A DNA stretch of 64,000 bases, taken from NCBI RefSeq assembly GCF_902459465.1, contig NC_047083.1, forward strand, positions 6,687,526-6,751,525. Reading direction: 5' to 3'. The position numbers and the translations under genes were made by a program. The notes under the pieces were generated by a model. It was not told the origin of the DNA. It did no database searches and worked only from the letters and a program-made list of their open reading frames with translations. The stretch is from Asterias rubens. Its lineage: Eukaryota; Echinodermata; Asteroidea; Forcipulatida; Asteriidae. Numbering within the stretch: position 1 is the stretch's first letter; every line of letters starts with the position of its first letter. Below are positions 42,828-53,281 of this stretch, piece after piece.

Positions 42828-43000
42828 AATAAGCCACTTCGGAGTTCCAGCTGCGCATGTCTGTTACTGCTGACAACGGACTAAGTCTATCTCCCGTGAC
42901 CTTTTGACAATACCAGTTGTCAAAAGGTCACGGGAGATAGACTCAGTCCGTTGTCAGCAGTAACAGACATGCGCCACTGACATTCCGAAGTGGCTTATTA
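42828..43000. repeat. Long near-perfect hairpin, 83-bp arms
   Basis: AATAAGCCACTTCGGAGTTC at 42828 and its complement at 43000, with a 6-nt loop TACCAG; only a few differences between arms. Confidence 0.88.
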
Positions 43001-43017
43001 CAAACTAAAAGATGTGT

Positions 43018-43180
43018 AGACCTAAATGGGATACTTTTGAACGCTAGGTGGCAGCAGACATACCTAGTAAATGTCCATTGTTTACGTAGGCTAGTTCTAA
43101 GCATGCGCACATTACCGAAAAATTGACTTTAACTGGTGAGTCTGCTCCCACCAACCGTGCCAAAAGACGCCCATTGAGAG
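43018..43180. repeat. Palindromic repeat, AGGTGGCAGCAGAC family
   Basis: GGGATACTTTTGAACGCTAG at the left; TGCCAAAAGACGCCCATTG at the right, inverted. Confidence 0.65.
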
Positions 43181-43689
43181 AGGTATCTAGCAAATATTGA
43201 TATCAAATAAAACCCACAAAAAATAACTCAAGTTATCGTCATTGTAATATTATGTTTGGGTAAACTTTTAACAAAGAAAACCACTTAATAGTTTGGCAAA
43301 TTCATCTTTACTCATTTGCCCAAACCCTCACCCACCTATGTAGCGCTGCTACTTGCAATGAGGCAATCGTCGCCAGGCACAACATAGGGCCATCTTTCTG
43401 TAAAAGTCATCTTTAAAGACTTAAAGGAACGTTACAGAATTTGTAAGAAACAAAAACCGTGAAGATCACAGATTCTCTATTCTCTCGTGACCCAGCCAGA
43501 TGGCCGATCGATCTCCAACTTCTACAGGTTGGTCAGTTTATGTACATTGGTGGATTACATAAAGTGTTTACACTGCCAGCAACTGTTTTGTTAGCAAAAA
43601 CCAATTCTGTAATGTTCCTTTAAGTAATAATTTCCTTTTAATTTTTTTTTTAAAGAAATATTTTTTAACACCAAAATGCCTCGGAGGGA

Positions 43690-44094
43690 CGCTTCAAAGT
43701 GGTGACGACACTTAACTTATTTGGGCTGTCGACCCAAATTAACTGCTAACAAGGGCAGACTGCCAACTACCCCTCTGGCCGAAACAGGGTTACCCCCTTC
43801 ACAGTCCGTATAATGATGTAGGCGTGGGTCATCCACTAGGGGCCTAGTCTTGGCCCGAGACTATAGTGTTCGATATTGGCTAATGTACTACGCGCAAGAT
43901 CAAGCACTCTAGTCTTGGGACAAGACTACTAGGAGCACGGTTCGTAGAGCAGAATGCGTTCCTTACAAACTATCACGTGCCGGCTCTAGTGCACATGACT
44001 GTTTCATTGTCGGGATTCGAACCCACACTCTGCTGTTGAAAACACAAGAGCTTGGATTTGATTAATTAGACCTTTCAGCCACGACACGCCACTC
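43690..44094 (-). mobile_element. tRNA-type SINE, reverse strand
   Basis: The - strand reads GTGTCGTGGCTGAAAGGTCT, AGTGTGGGTTCGAATCCCGA, then a body related to 14495-14800. An AAGACTAGAGTGCTTG-type insert sits in the middle (about 43840-43990). Confidence 0.6.
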
Positions 44095-44480
44095 TTAAAG
44101 ACACTGGACACAACCGGTAATTGCCACAGACCAGTCTTCTCACTTGGTGTATCTCAACATATGCATAAAATAACAAACCTGTGAAAATTTGAGCTCAATA
44201 TTGTCGTCGAAGTTGCGAGATAATAATGAAAGAAAAAATACCCTCGTCACACAAAATTGTGTGCGTTCAGATGCTTGATTTCGAGACCTCAAAATCTAAA
44301 TCTGAGGTCTCGAAATCAAATTCTTGGAAAATGACCTCTTTCTCGAAAACTACTCCACTTCAGAGGGAGCCGTTTCTCTCAATGTTTTATACTACCAACC
44401 TCTCCCCATTTAACTCATTACCAAGTAAGGTTTGGTAATAAATATTTTGAGTGATTACCAAAAGTGTCCACTGCCTTTAA
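44095..44480. mobile_element. TTAA MITE family A copy
   Basis: TTAAAGACACTGGACACAAC to GTGTCCACTGCCTTTAA, 386 bp, internal hairpin intact. Confidence 0.82.
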
Positions 44481-45090
44481 GGCGAGTGTATTTTACAATG
44501 AAGACTTTCATTGTGTATGAGAAATTTAGTAAACTGTTGCAAACTCACAACCAACCAAAAGAGTATATATGTGCCGATTTTTTCACCTTCCATGCGCCGA
44601 ATTGTTCACCTTCGAGAAAGAATCTGCTAGGGTTGAAACGTTGGCCAGTAACTATCTTTTGCAATCAAAATTCATCACAAAAGTGCAGATTATATTCTAA
44701 TCTTTATAACCAGCTGTGGTAAGGGTTAGTAGTAACAATGCTTTCATCAGCTTATTTTCTCTCTTCTAAAAACAATTCTCTTTACCAGCCGTTCGGGAAG
44801 GTTGGGATATGTCACAACATTGTTATCAAAATGTAAAGATAATGTAATAATCAGCCATGAAATTCTGCCATCTGCTACTTTTAATTACCCTGATGAGGCA
44901 ATGCAATACAATACAAAATATTGTACAATATAAAAAAAAAAAAAAAAAAAAAAAACGAACGTTAAAAGTGCCTTGAAACTTTTAAGGACAGGCAGATCTC
45001 ATTGTAATTCTTCCCCCTGTGTTATGGCAACGGGGAAGGGTTTCAAGTCAATGGGCAAGATTCGATGAAATAGAGTATGATAAGATAAAC

Positions 45091-45477
45091 TTCAAGGCAG
45101 TGGACACTATTGGTAACTACTCAAAATAATTATTAGCACAAAACCTTACTTGGTAACGAGTAATTGGGAGAGGTTGGTAGTTTAAAACATTGTGAGAAAC
45201 GGCTCCCTCTGAGGTGGAGTAGTTTCCAAGAAAGAAGTAATTTTCCATTAATTTGATTTTGAGACCTCAGATTTAGAATTTGAGGTCTCAAAATCAAGCA
45301 TCTGAAAGCACACAACTCCGTGTGACAAGGGTGTTTTTTTCTTTCATTATTATCTCGCAACTTTAACGACCTATTCAGCTCAAATTTTGACAGGTTTGTT
45401 ATTTTATGCATATGTTGAGATACAGCAAGTGAGAAGACTGGTCTTTGACAATTACCAATAGTGGCCAGTGCCTTTAA
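45091..45477. mobile_element. TTAA MITE family A copy, reverse orientation
   Basis: Starts TTCAAGGCAGTGGACACTAT (left TTAA mutated to TTCA) and ends GTGGCCAGTGCCTTTAA. Confidence 0.8.
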
Positions 45478-45824
45478 AGACAATGCACGTTTGGTAATTA
45501 CTCAAAGTATATATTAGCATAAAACCTATTTGGTAACGAGCAACGGAGAGCTGTTGGTAGTATAAAACATTGTGAGAAACCACTCAACGTAGTTTTTGAG
45601 AAAGAGGTAATTTCTCACTAAAATAAAAAAAGACTTCTGGCCTTTCATTCCTATCTGATGATTATGTTCAACAATTGTGTTTTTTTTTATGTCATCATTC
45701 TCTTGCAACCTTCAATGACCAATAATGAGTAAACATTTTCACAGGTTTGTTATATTATGCATATGATGGGATACACCAAGTGAGATGGTCTTTGGCAATT
45801 ACCAAACGTGTTCAGTGCATTTAA
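45474..45824. mobile_element. TTAA MITE family A copy sharing a TTAA with its neighbour
   Basis: Begins at the TTAA that ends the previous copy and ends GTTCAGTGCATTTAA. Central part partly replaced. Confidence 0.75.
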
Positions 45825-46847
45825 TAACATTCAGGCAAGGTACATACTATTGATTTGAAAGCGCCATAGAGTTGTAATTCTGACGGACGCAAAAACTTGG
45901 CTTTTTATACTTATTATGTTTTTCATAATAAGACTAGGGCCTCCTTAAAAAAACAAGTTTCTGTTATTATAAATACTTTCCAACGATGAAAGGGACTCTC
46001 AATACTCACGGGTCCCGTGTCCCGTTTGGCCTGACCATTTTCTGGGTCAGTTTGACCCGGTATGCGTTTCAAAATTACAAAAACAAATGGTTCAAAATGG
46101 CATCAAATCAAGGCAAAATCAAGTTTTAAAAGTCACCTTCCAGGATTCAGAATCCAGGTCATTTCTGAACCGGGAGTTTTTAGAGTTTAGTACCAGCCTT
46201 GGCAGGAAGAAATAGCGAAAACGTCGGGCGTGTACAACAGACACGACCCGTGTGTGACACACAAATTTCCAGTCCCCCCCCCAACCTGCCCACCCCGAAA
46301 AATCGCGAAAGTGCCCTAACAAAAAAAATACAAAATAGAAAGAGGAAAAATGCGTGTTTGATCTACCTCTGACAACAATGCAAATAATACGAGGATATTG
46401 GGCCCCCTGCAGCGCCCCCCTTCAATAAAAAAGCATGAGATAATGGTCTCGCCTAGATTCAGAAGTGTTCATGCAATGTTTAAAACCCTGGTTATTTATT
46501 ATTAAATATCTCCTCATCACAACATTTTGTTATTAAAAACCCAGTTAGATTCCCTTATGGATTATTATTTGATATCTGGAACAAAAAGTCACAAACCCTT
46601 GACGGAGTCCCATTTGACCTACTTCCCATACAGACTTTATGTGACGAGTTAGTTAATCATAAGCCATTATCAAACTTAGACAGACAAATTTTCCAATCTT
46701 ATCTTTTTAATGGGGACAATAAATAAATGAATAGTTGAATAGATGTCAGTTGAACACCGAACATTTCAAGATTAAAATTTGAGCGACAACACTGAATGTT
46801 ATAATTTATCTTAAACTTGAGAGATACAAAATCCCCCTCTGCATATA

Positions 46848-46922
46848 TATACAACAAGATCTAGCGTGAGGCAAGTCAGTCTGATTCTCGCTTGCTCGAC
46901 CACTCAAGCATTGTGTCACCTG
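46848..46922 (+). promoter_or_regulatory. TATA-like promoter and 5' UTR exon of the aerolysin-like gene
   Basis: CATATATATAC at 46843-46853 is followed about 30 bp later by a short exon-like segment ending in CACCTG/GTGAGT at 46922. The spacing is right for a TATA-driven start near 46878 and the donor is strong. No ATG lies in it, so it would be non-coding. Confidence 0.45.
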
Positions 46923-47044
46923 GTGAGTATTGTCTTTTTCAAATTTGTTACAATCATTATTATACGTTCATAAATACCTCAGACGGTTTCGCTTTTCCTA
47001 TTGTTGGAGAGCGCGTCACGTTGGGGGTGTTTAAACGGTTGATA

Positions 47045-47739
47045 ATGACCAGCTGGACTCTGTTTATAACCGGTTAGTCTAGGTGCAAGACGTTTCTTGT
47101 TACGGGCAATGCGGGCGCTGTCGGTGAGTTGGCCTTCGGCTCGGGCCTTTATCACACGGCAACGACCCTGCCTGTTTTTATAAAGAACTCAACGCTATAC
47201 CCTTTTATTCACTTATTAAATACACTGGACACTATTGTTAATTTAGTCAAAGACCAGTCTTCTCACTTGATGTATCTCAACTTATACAAAAAAAAAAAAC
47301 ATTGATTGGCACAGAGGAGACCTTCGACCTCAGTACCGAGTCCACCATCTCGACATCCTTCGACTTTGAGATAGACGTTGGAGCTGGTACAACGATTGAT
47401 GCTTTCGGAATTGGTGTCAGCATGTACGTCAACCTGCACTCCTCATATTCCTCCGGCTTTGAACAGAAGGAGACCAAGACCGTGACAACGACTCGGACCA
47501 TAATGTGGCCATCGACCTGCCCAGCCGGGATGCAGGTCAAGCACATCATAACTAGCTCATCGGAGGAGGTCAAGATCCCGATCGTGTTCACCTTCGCGCG
47601 CGGTGATCTTCGATGGACCGAGAGGAAGATCATGGAGGCTACGATGTCAGACCTTAAGCAGGAGAAGTACGACTGCTGCCTGTGGGCTGAAGCTCACGAT
47701 CTGTGCGGTACACAGGGCCTCCCATTGTGCAGCCAATAG
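47045..47739 (+). CDS. Small protein with aerolysin-like (beta pore-forming) strand region
   Basis: Proposed exons: 46983-47072 (acceptor ATACCTCAG, ATG at 47045, donor AACCG/GTTAGT) and 47315-47739 (acceptor TTGGCACAG, phase 1, stop TAG at 47737); about 150 residues. The large exon is GC-rich with good codon use unlike its surroundings. It encodes long alternating Ser/Thr strands, an amphipathic glycine-rich loop and a CPAGMQV strand, the pattern of the membrane-insertion region in aerolysin/natterin-type proteins; it ends in a Cys-rich tail. There is no lectin domain or signal peptide in what can be assembled, so it may be a fragment or the 3' end of a larger gene. Resemblance is by pattern only and no toxicity is implied. 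Confidence 0.4.
47216..47290 (+). mobile_element. 75-bp left end of a family A MITE
   Basis: TTAAATACACTGGACACTAT through GACCAGTCTTCTCACTTGAT and ATCTCAAC, then broken by an A-run 25 bp before the aerolysin-like exon acceptor. Confidence 0.7.
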
Positions 47740-48013
47740 ACCCTCATCATGGTGCGGCCATCTTGTTTTACCTCACATTCAAATCAGTGCTACCAAACCG
47801 TAGCTGGAGTGAAAAACAGTATGGTTCTTGTGTGCACAATGAATGTGTTTATTCATTGCGGATACAAGAAACAATACCAAGATGGTGGCAGCTTGATAAG
47901 GTCTTTATAAGGTTTGATGCTTAAACATGGACTATAACGGATTATTGATATAGCCAATATTACTATTTTTGTACAAGAAATGTAAAATAAGGACTGATAT
48001 TTTAGTAGTATTC

Positions 48014-48019
48014 AATAAA
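48014..48019 (+). terminator. Polyadenylation signal AATAAA after the aerolysin-like gene
   Basis: AATAAA 275 bp after the stop codon, in an AT-rich 3' UTR-like stretch. Confidence 0.4.
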
Positions 48020-48268
48020 ACCTTTTCCTTTATGCAAAAAAAAACACAAATTCGCGCGGCGTACTCCGACCCAGAAAACTCAGTTTCGGCAAAAGCCGGT
48101 GACCCACGAACCATTCATACACAGTGTGTGACGTCACACCACGTACCGAAGCTCTGTTTAAGTGTGTCAGGTCGATCGTGTGCGTGCATTTTACATGTAC
48201 ATTGAATGTGGAATAACATCGGACACTATAGGCTGCATTTTTTTGCCACAAAAAACAGCGAAAAAAAA

Positions 48269-49319
48269 ATGTCCGATGGCAGCGGGTCTTGGGAAAACCA
48301 CAGTATAGATGAGGAAAAGGCATTTCAGGGAGGCACTTCAGAGGAAAGTGAGGGCTCTAGCGATAAGCGGGGATCTCACTGGACGAGAGAGAAGCCGAAG
48401 ACGTGTTATGAGTACATGTACATGTAGTTAACCAGCCCGGAGACGATGATCGTCAGGCCGAAGACAATGAGCCAAACCCTGATGATCGACGGCTAAAGAC
48501 AGACTGGTAAGGCCACAAAACGTTTCATGAATTATACTGAATGATGCTTCGTTTGATCAGTTTATTTCTGCTCCCAAAAATAGTTAAAGGCTATCCTTGA
48601 CTAAATTAAAACATGAACGAACATGATGGACAAGGTTTATTGTTTACCTCCATTCACGTTATAATACATGTACGTGAACAACACATGCACTGACTTAGGC
48701 AGTAGAAATGTGAGGGGAGGGGTAATTTTTGTCTTGCGTTTTATACTTTGTTGGCAAAATTCATACATTATCAATTTAAACTGATATTGTAGATTACCTA
48801 TGTTGTTGTTTTTCTCCACCAAGTAACTGCGTGGTGGTTGACATATGTGCATCTACACAAATATCTCATAGTCATGTACATGTATGTAACTGTTACTTTG
48901 GATTATGATTGCCTTCTGGCATGGGTATAGGTTTAAAGCAATTCAGGTACACACATGCAATATTAACACTTCACCATGCAAACCACAAATCTGTTGTTAA
49001 TAATTTTGTATGAATTCTTTTGTTAATAATTTTGTATGAATTCTTGTGTTAATAATTTTGTATGAATTCTTATTTTGTTTTACAGAAAACACTGCAATGT
49101 TGAATATCAGCAAGTGGTGAGCTTAGGACTATCTTGGCCGTTCAACGGCTGCCACTGACATCATGTTTGGTGGCAGCAACACGAAGGACATTTCCAAACC
49201 CTAGTGTACAGTACAGTGGAAGGATTTTCGTATCCACCAACGGATTAGGCAGCTTTGCTTTGGTTTATTTGTCTTCAGTCGTAACAATTTTCCAAGTTAT
49301 AATGATCCGGAGGGAGTGA
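48269..49319 (+). pseudogene. Relic resembling the P2X7 C-terminal-domain protein family
   Basis: The first part, 48269-48506, starts with ATG and encodes an acidic Ser/Glu-rich segment; it reaches a stop at 48427, but another frame continues acidic and ends in DDRRLKTDW before a donor TG/GTAAGG. The second part, 49086-49319 after TTTTACAG, contains a segment like PLTSCLVAATRRTFPNP...YSG. In the P2X7 C-terminal ('ballast')-like proteins common in invertebrates, an acidic start, a T-D-W-C zinc-site entry and a closing LPSC-V-A-I-R-x-x-FP-x-P-x-x-Y-x-G motif occur in this order. The Cys-rich zinc-binding middle exon is missing and frames are broken, hence relic. The family call is tentative. 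Confidence 0.35.
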
Positions 49320-49324
49320 GAAAT

Positions 49325-49481
49325 AATTTTATAAGCCATAATAATTTACGTATAAATGTACATGTATATTATTTCATTTTGTTTCTTTCAGAGGGGTGGG
49401 TGGTTCAAATTGATTAATTTAATTTGAACCACCCACTCCTCTGAAAGACACAAAATGTAAATTACTCTGGCTTATAAAATT
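49325..49481. repeat. Palindromic repeat
   Basis: AATTTTATAAGCCATAATAA ... GGTTCAAATTGATTAATTTA centre ... TGGCTTATAAAATT. The centre has a 28-bp perfect arm (TCAGAGGGGTGGGTGGTTCA). Confidence 0.75.
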
Positions 49482-52120
49482 AGGTGTGTGGTTCAAATTG
49501 CTTAATTTAGCACTTATGTGCAATAAACTTGTCCCCTGTTGTCAACAATACACTATGATTAACATGGTAACAACATTCAACTTGGTTAGCAGAAATATAA
49601 AAACAAAACAAAAAAAGAGAAGCCTACATGTACACCTCCATAATAACGACAACACTAAAACTGTATGTATTTGCAAACGACAATAGTTTATTTTTCAGTT
49701 TTAATTATCAAAATTGAAAAAAGGTTGCCTAGTGATAGCGAAATCATCTGAACATTCCGTCATCAAAAAAAGTTAACTATACAACCCTGTCAACGCCCCT
49801 CCCCCTAAAAAAGAAAACCTAAGCCATGTTATGTACCTAGTTAGCTGTGGTTCTCTTTGTAAATTGTAAATTAAGTTGTACATTAAAAGAATATAATAAA
49901 ATCATTGTGTACAGACCATGTTATTCTGTTTTTAAACAAAGTTGATTGTACTACCCTGGTTACCCCCCCCCCAAAAAAAAAATATATATAAAAAATAAAA
50001 TAAAAACCCACATCAATGTGTACAAGCTAGGGCCCAATTTCATGGATCTGCTTACTGTAAACAAAGAATCGACACTTGCGGAAGCAGGAAATTCTGTGCT
50101 TACATCAAGCGCATTTCACAGGTTACCAGCGAATTTTGGCTTTTGCGGGTCATAGGTGCATACTTGGTTTATACCAGGCATTCTACGCTTACAAAGCGCA
50201 GAAATTTGGCATTTGGACGTAAGCAGAGAACGGTGATCATAAGCGCAGAATTTGGTGGTGAACAGATCCATGAAACTGGGCACAGGTCATTCTTTCTTCA
50301 AACAAAGTTGAACCCACTACCTTTGAACCCCCACCCCCCCCCCCCAAAAAAAGCTGCTGCATCCTTTTCCGGCTGGTGAAGGTTGATGTCAATGACACGG
50401 GGGTTACACATCAGCTGCGGATGGAGTTGTTTTCATGTCTTGTCACCCTGCTGACAATGAACAAGTCATGCATTCTTTGCGTATCTGTTTAATGAAAAAC
50501 AAAACCAAATAATCGTTATGTGGGATTTCTTGAAAATTTACAAGGCAGAAATACAATCTCGGAAGGTTTGACGTAACACCACAGACTGACAATCTCTCTT
50601 TGAGTTGGCGTAGTTTTGAAAAGAACCTTACAGAAGTTAACGCAAAACCAGAACAAAGGGAGTCCACATGCAACAAAACCAAGGGGGCAGGTTTTCTTTA
50701 TGTCTGATAGAAAACATGACCTCCAACCACCCCCCTCCCCCAGATCTACACCTAGTGCAAAACTGTTCAGGTACAGATCGGGGTGGGGGTGGGGGGGTTC
50801 TTGCGATTCAACACCCCATCCCCTCCCCCCCCCCTCCACCGTGAACAGTTTTCAAAGGGGCAGCTGAAAAACTAAAAATGAAGAAATCATCTGATCCTCT
50901 GAAAATTTGCATGCATAGGCCTACTACTTACCTAAAGTGCTATTGAGAATCTTAGGTCTCCATTTCTAGTTCTGGCTAGCATGTCTCCGTCCTGCATTGT
51001 CTTCGTCCTGCATTCTCATTGTAGTGTAGAGCTGCGAGTTATTTCTGTACAAAAAAATATAAAAACAAAAAATAAATAAATAAATTAAAAAACTAGTGCT
51101 AATAAAAGAACTGGCCTTATTTTACAAATGCAAACATAGTAAACACTCCATGTAATTAACCGTGCCAAGCCAATAAACACAGCTATAGGAAAACTTCACA
51201 CTAAACTTCTCTGGAATTGGTAATTCCTGAATTAGGAGAGAAAAAAATCTGAATGACCATGGATGGGCAATTATATGGATGGGAGTTTGAACATATTTCT
51301 GAGCTGTGCCTTAAAAAAAAAAGCGAACAATTCTTAGGCAGCTTTGGCAAAAACAATGTCCAGCAATCCAGTATAGACCAATATAAATACATGTCGGCGA
51401 GGCCAATAAACTGTTAACTGTAACAATCAACTTTTTAAATGGATTAATATAGTGTTCACACATGGTTGAGCATGATCATGCCAGAAAGTGTAAACCAGGG
51501 CATAAACATGCCAAAAGCACTTGGGTGGCTACATGGATTCATCACTCAACAGAGTCAATACACTATGTAGCTATTTTATGGTAGTCGGGTCAGATTCATA
51601 GCATGCACATCGTGTCATTTGACAACAAGATGATTGTTCCTTGCATGAAAAGGGTAGAGATTGTTTACTATTTTTCTTATTACAAATACATGTGCATGTA
51701 TTGGGCCTGAATTAATAATGGAGATAGTTTCTCAGTAGTAGATTTTTAAAAATTATTAACAAGTACTTACCAGGCTTTTCTCCCTCTATTTTCTGTAATG
51801 CCACTTGATTATTTTGCTGTTCCACGGCCACTTGCGACCAGGGCCATCGTACCGTCGTACTCGTAGCATGCACAAGCAGCACTGGCTGGGGCCTGGTGGT
51901 AGAAGATCCCCCTGAATTCTCTCGACGTTTAGAGGTTTAAATTTCGGAATCGATCCAGGCTTCTTACACAAACTTTGAAACTTCTAGTGCATCCACAAAC
52001 AACCAAATAGTCGGCAGTTGTTATAGCTGATACACTAGAAACAAAAAGCTTCGTAGCACACACGCACGCCTGGCTGTAGTGTGGATGAAAACGCATACAC
52101 AACACACGGAGTAACATGGC
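49482..52120. other. No gene established
   Basis: AT-rich with C-runs near 50330 and 50825. On the - strand, 52110-51770 looks like a possible first exon (CRE TGACGTCA at 52156 upstream, donor CCTG/GTAAGT at about 51771), with two short overlapping frames that match no family I know. It could be a non-coding first exon of a leftward transcript. Confidence 0.3.
50030..50285. mobile_element. MITE, GGGCCCAATTTCATGGATCT family
   Basis: Left GGGCCCAATTTCATGGATCT GCTTAC; right complement AACAGATCCATGAAACTGGG. The start of another copy is at 63861 (GGGCCCAACTTCATGGCTCT), cut by the window end. Confidence 0.7.
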
Positions 52121-52475
52121 GTAATCTTTGTTTACTCTCGTTGCTTCATGGGTGTGACGTCACCATTTTTTGACCGCGTTCATGACGTCCGCTGGTTTAC
52201 AAATCCGCTTGGATTTCAGTGTTGGTTTAATAGCCGGGAACCAGTACAGGGCGGGAAATTTCAAAATCGAAGAATCGAGGTCAAATTTTTCGGTCAAATT
52301 GTAGCAAAATTATTTGGAGAAAAACATGACCACAACAATGAATTGATAGCTGAACACAACATAAACAAGTTCTGATAGTGATTTTAATGTAGGAGTACCG
52401 TTATAGTCCATGTTTAACATGCCATATTTGTTTTCGTTCAGATAATTGTCTTTAATTTTGAGTTGATCAAAAGGA

Positions 52476-52690
52476 AAAGTTTACTAGAGTGGGAATTGAA
52501 CCTGCGACCTATGGATTAACATGCTTGCACTCCACCAACTGATGAGCTTTAGGCGGTCTCTCTGTCTTGTGAAAAATATGTTTGTTCGGGGTACCAGTCA
52601 GAAGCATAGCTTGAGACTACCTTTTCACCAGGGATCACACCCAAGTTTAAGATACAATGGGAAGCGGGTCACCAAATCGAATATTTCAAG
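52476..52690 (-). mobile_element. tRNA-type SINE, second family, diverged
   Basis: The - strand has TAAAGCTCATCAGTTGGTGG, GGTCGCAGGTTCAATTCCCA, then GGGTGTGATCCCTGGTG. Same family as 29165-29400. Confidence 0.65.
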
Positions 52691-52959
52691 TATCACATAA
52701 TTAACCACAAATGGTAATAATTTAACGGTTGAACAAAAGAAAAAACAATATCCTTACATAAAAGTGTATCACATCAATAAAAGTGTATCACATCCTTTTT
52801 CTGACGAAAGGGAGCTTTTTGAGACTCACACTGGCGTCCTTTCCTATGTTCTCAAAGACGAAACAATTGACAATTACCAGTGAGTGGGACTCCTCCGCTA
52901 TAGTCTCTCAAACGTCTCACGAAGCAGTTTCCTCTTTTCTGTTAAAGGAATTCATGTTG

Positions 52960-53281
52960 TCTTGTACCGGTCGAGTTGGTCTTTGAGGCATATGTTTGGA
53001 AAGATGTTTTAAAAGTAGAATACAATGATCCACAAATTTGCCTCGAAATGCGTGGTTTTCCTTTTACCTCGTCGACTAACACGGTCGGCCATTTATGTAA
53101 AAATTGCCGATCGTGTTAGTTCGCAAGGCAAAAGGAAAACCACACAATATTTCGAGGCAAATTTGTGTGGATCATTGTATTCTACTTTTAAAACATTTTT
53201 CAATCCATATGCAATTTATAACAAACGGTTTAAATGCTTTTTTGACCAACTCGTCCGATCCAAGGCAATATGTTCCTTTAA
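52960..53281. mobile_element. Family C MITE, left end truncated
   Basis: CCGGTCGAGTTGGTCTTTGA through the CACGGTCGGCCATTTATG palindrome to AATATGTTCCTTTAA. Confidence 0.75.

Noticed and set aside
50443..50867. Gly- and Pro-rich frames on both strands
   Set aside because: They span C/G homopolymers (CCCCACCCCC) and have no family resemblance.
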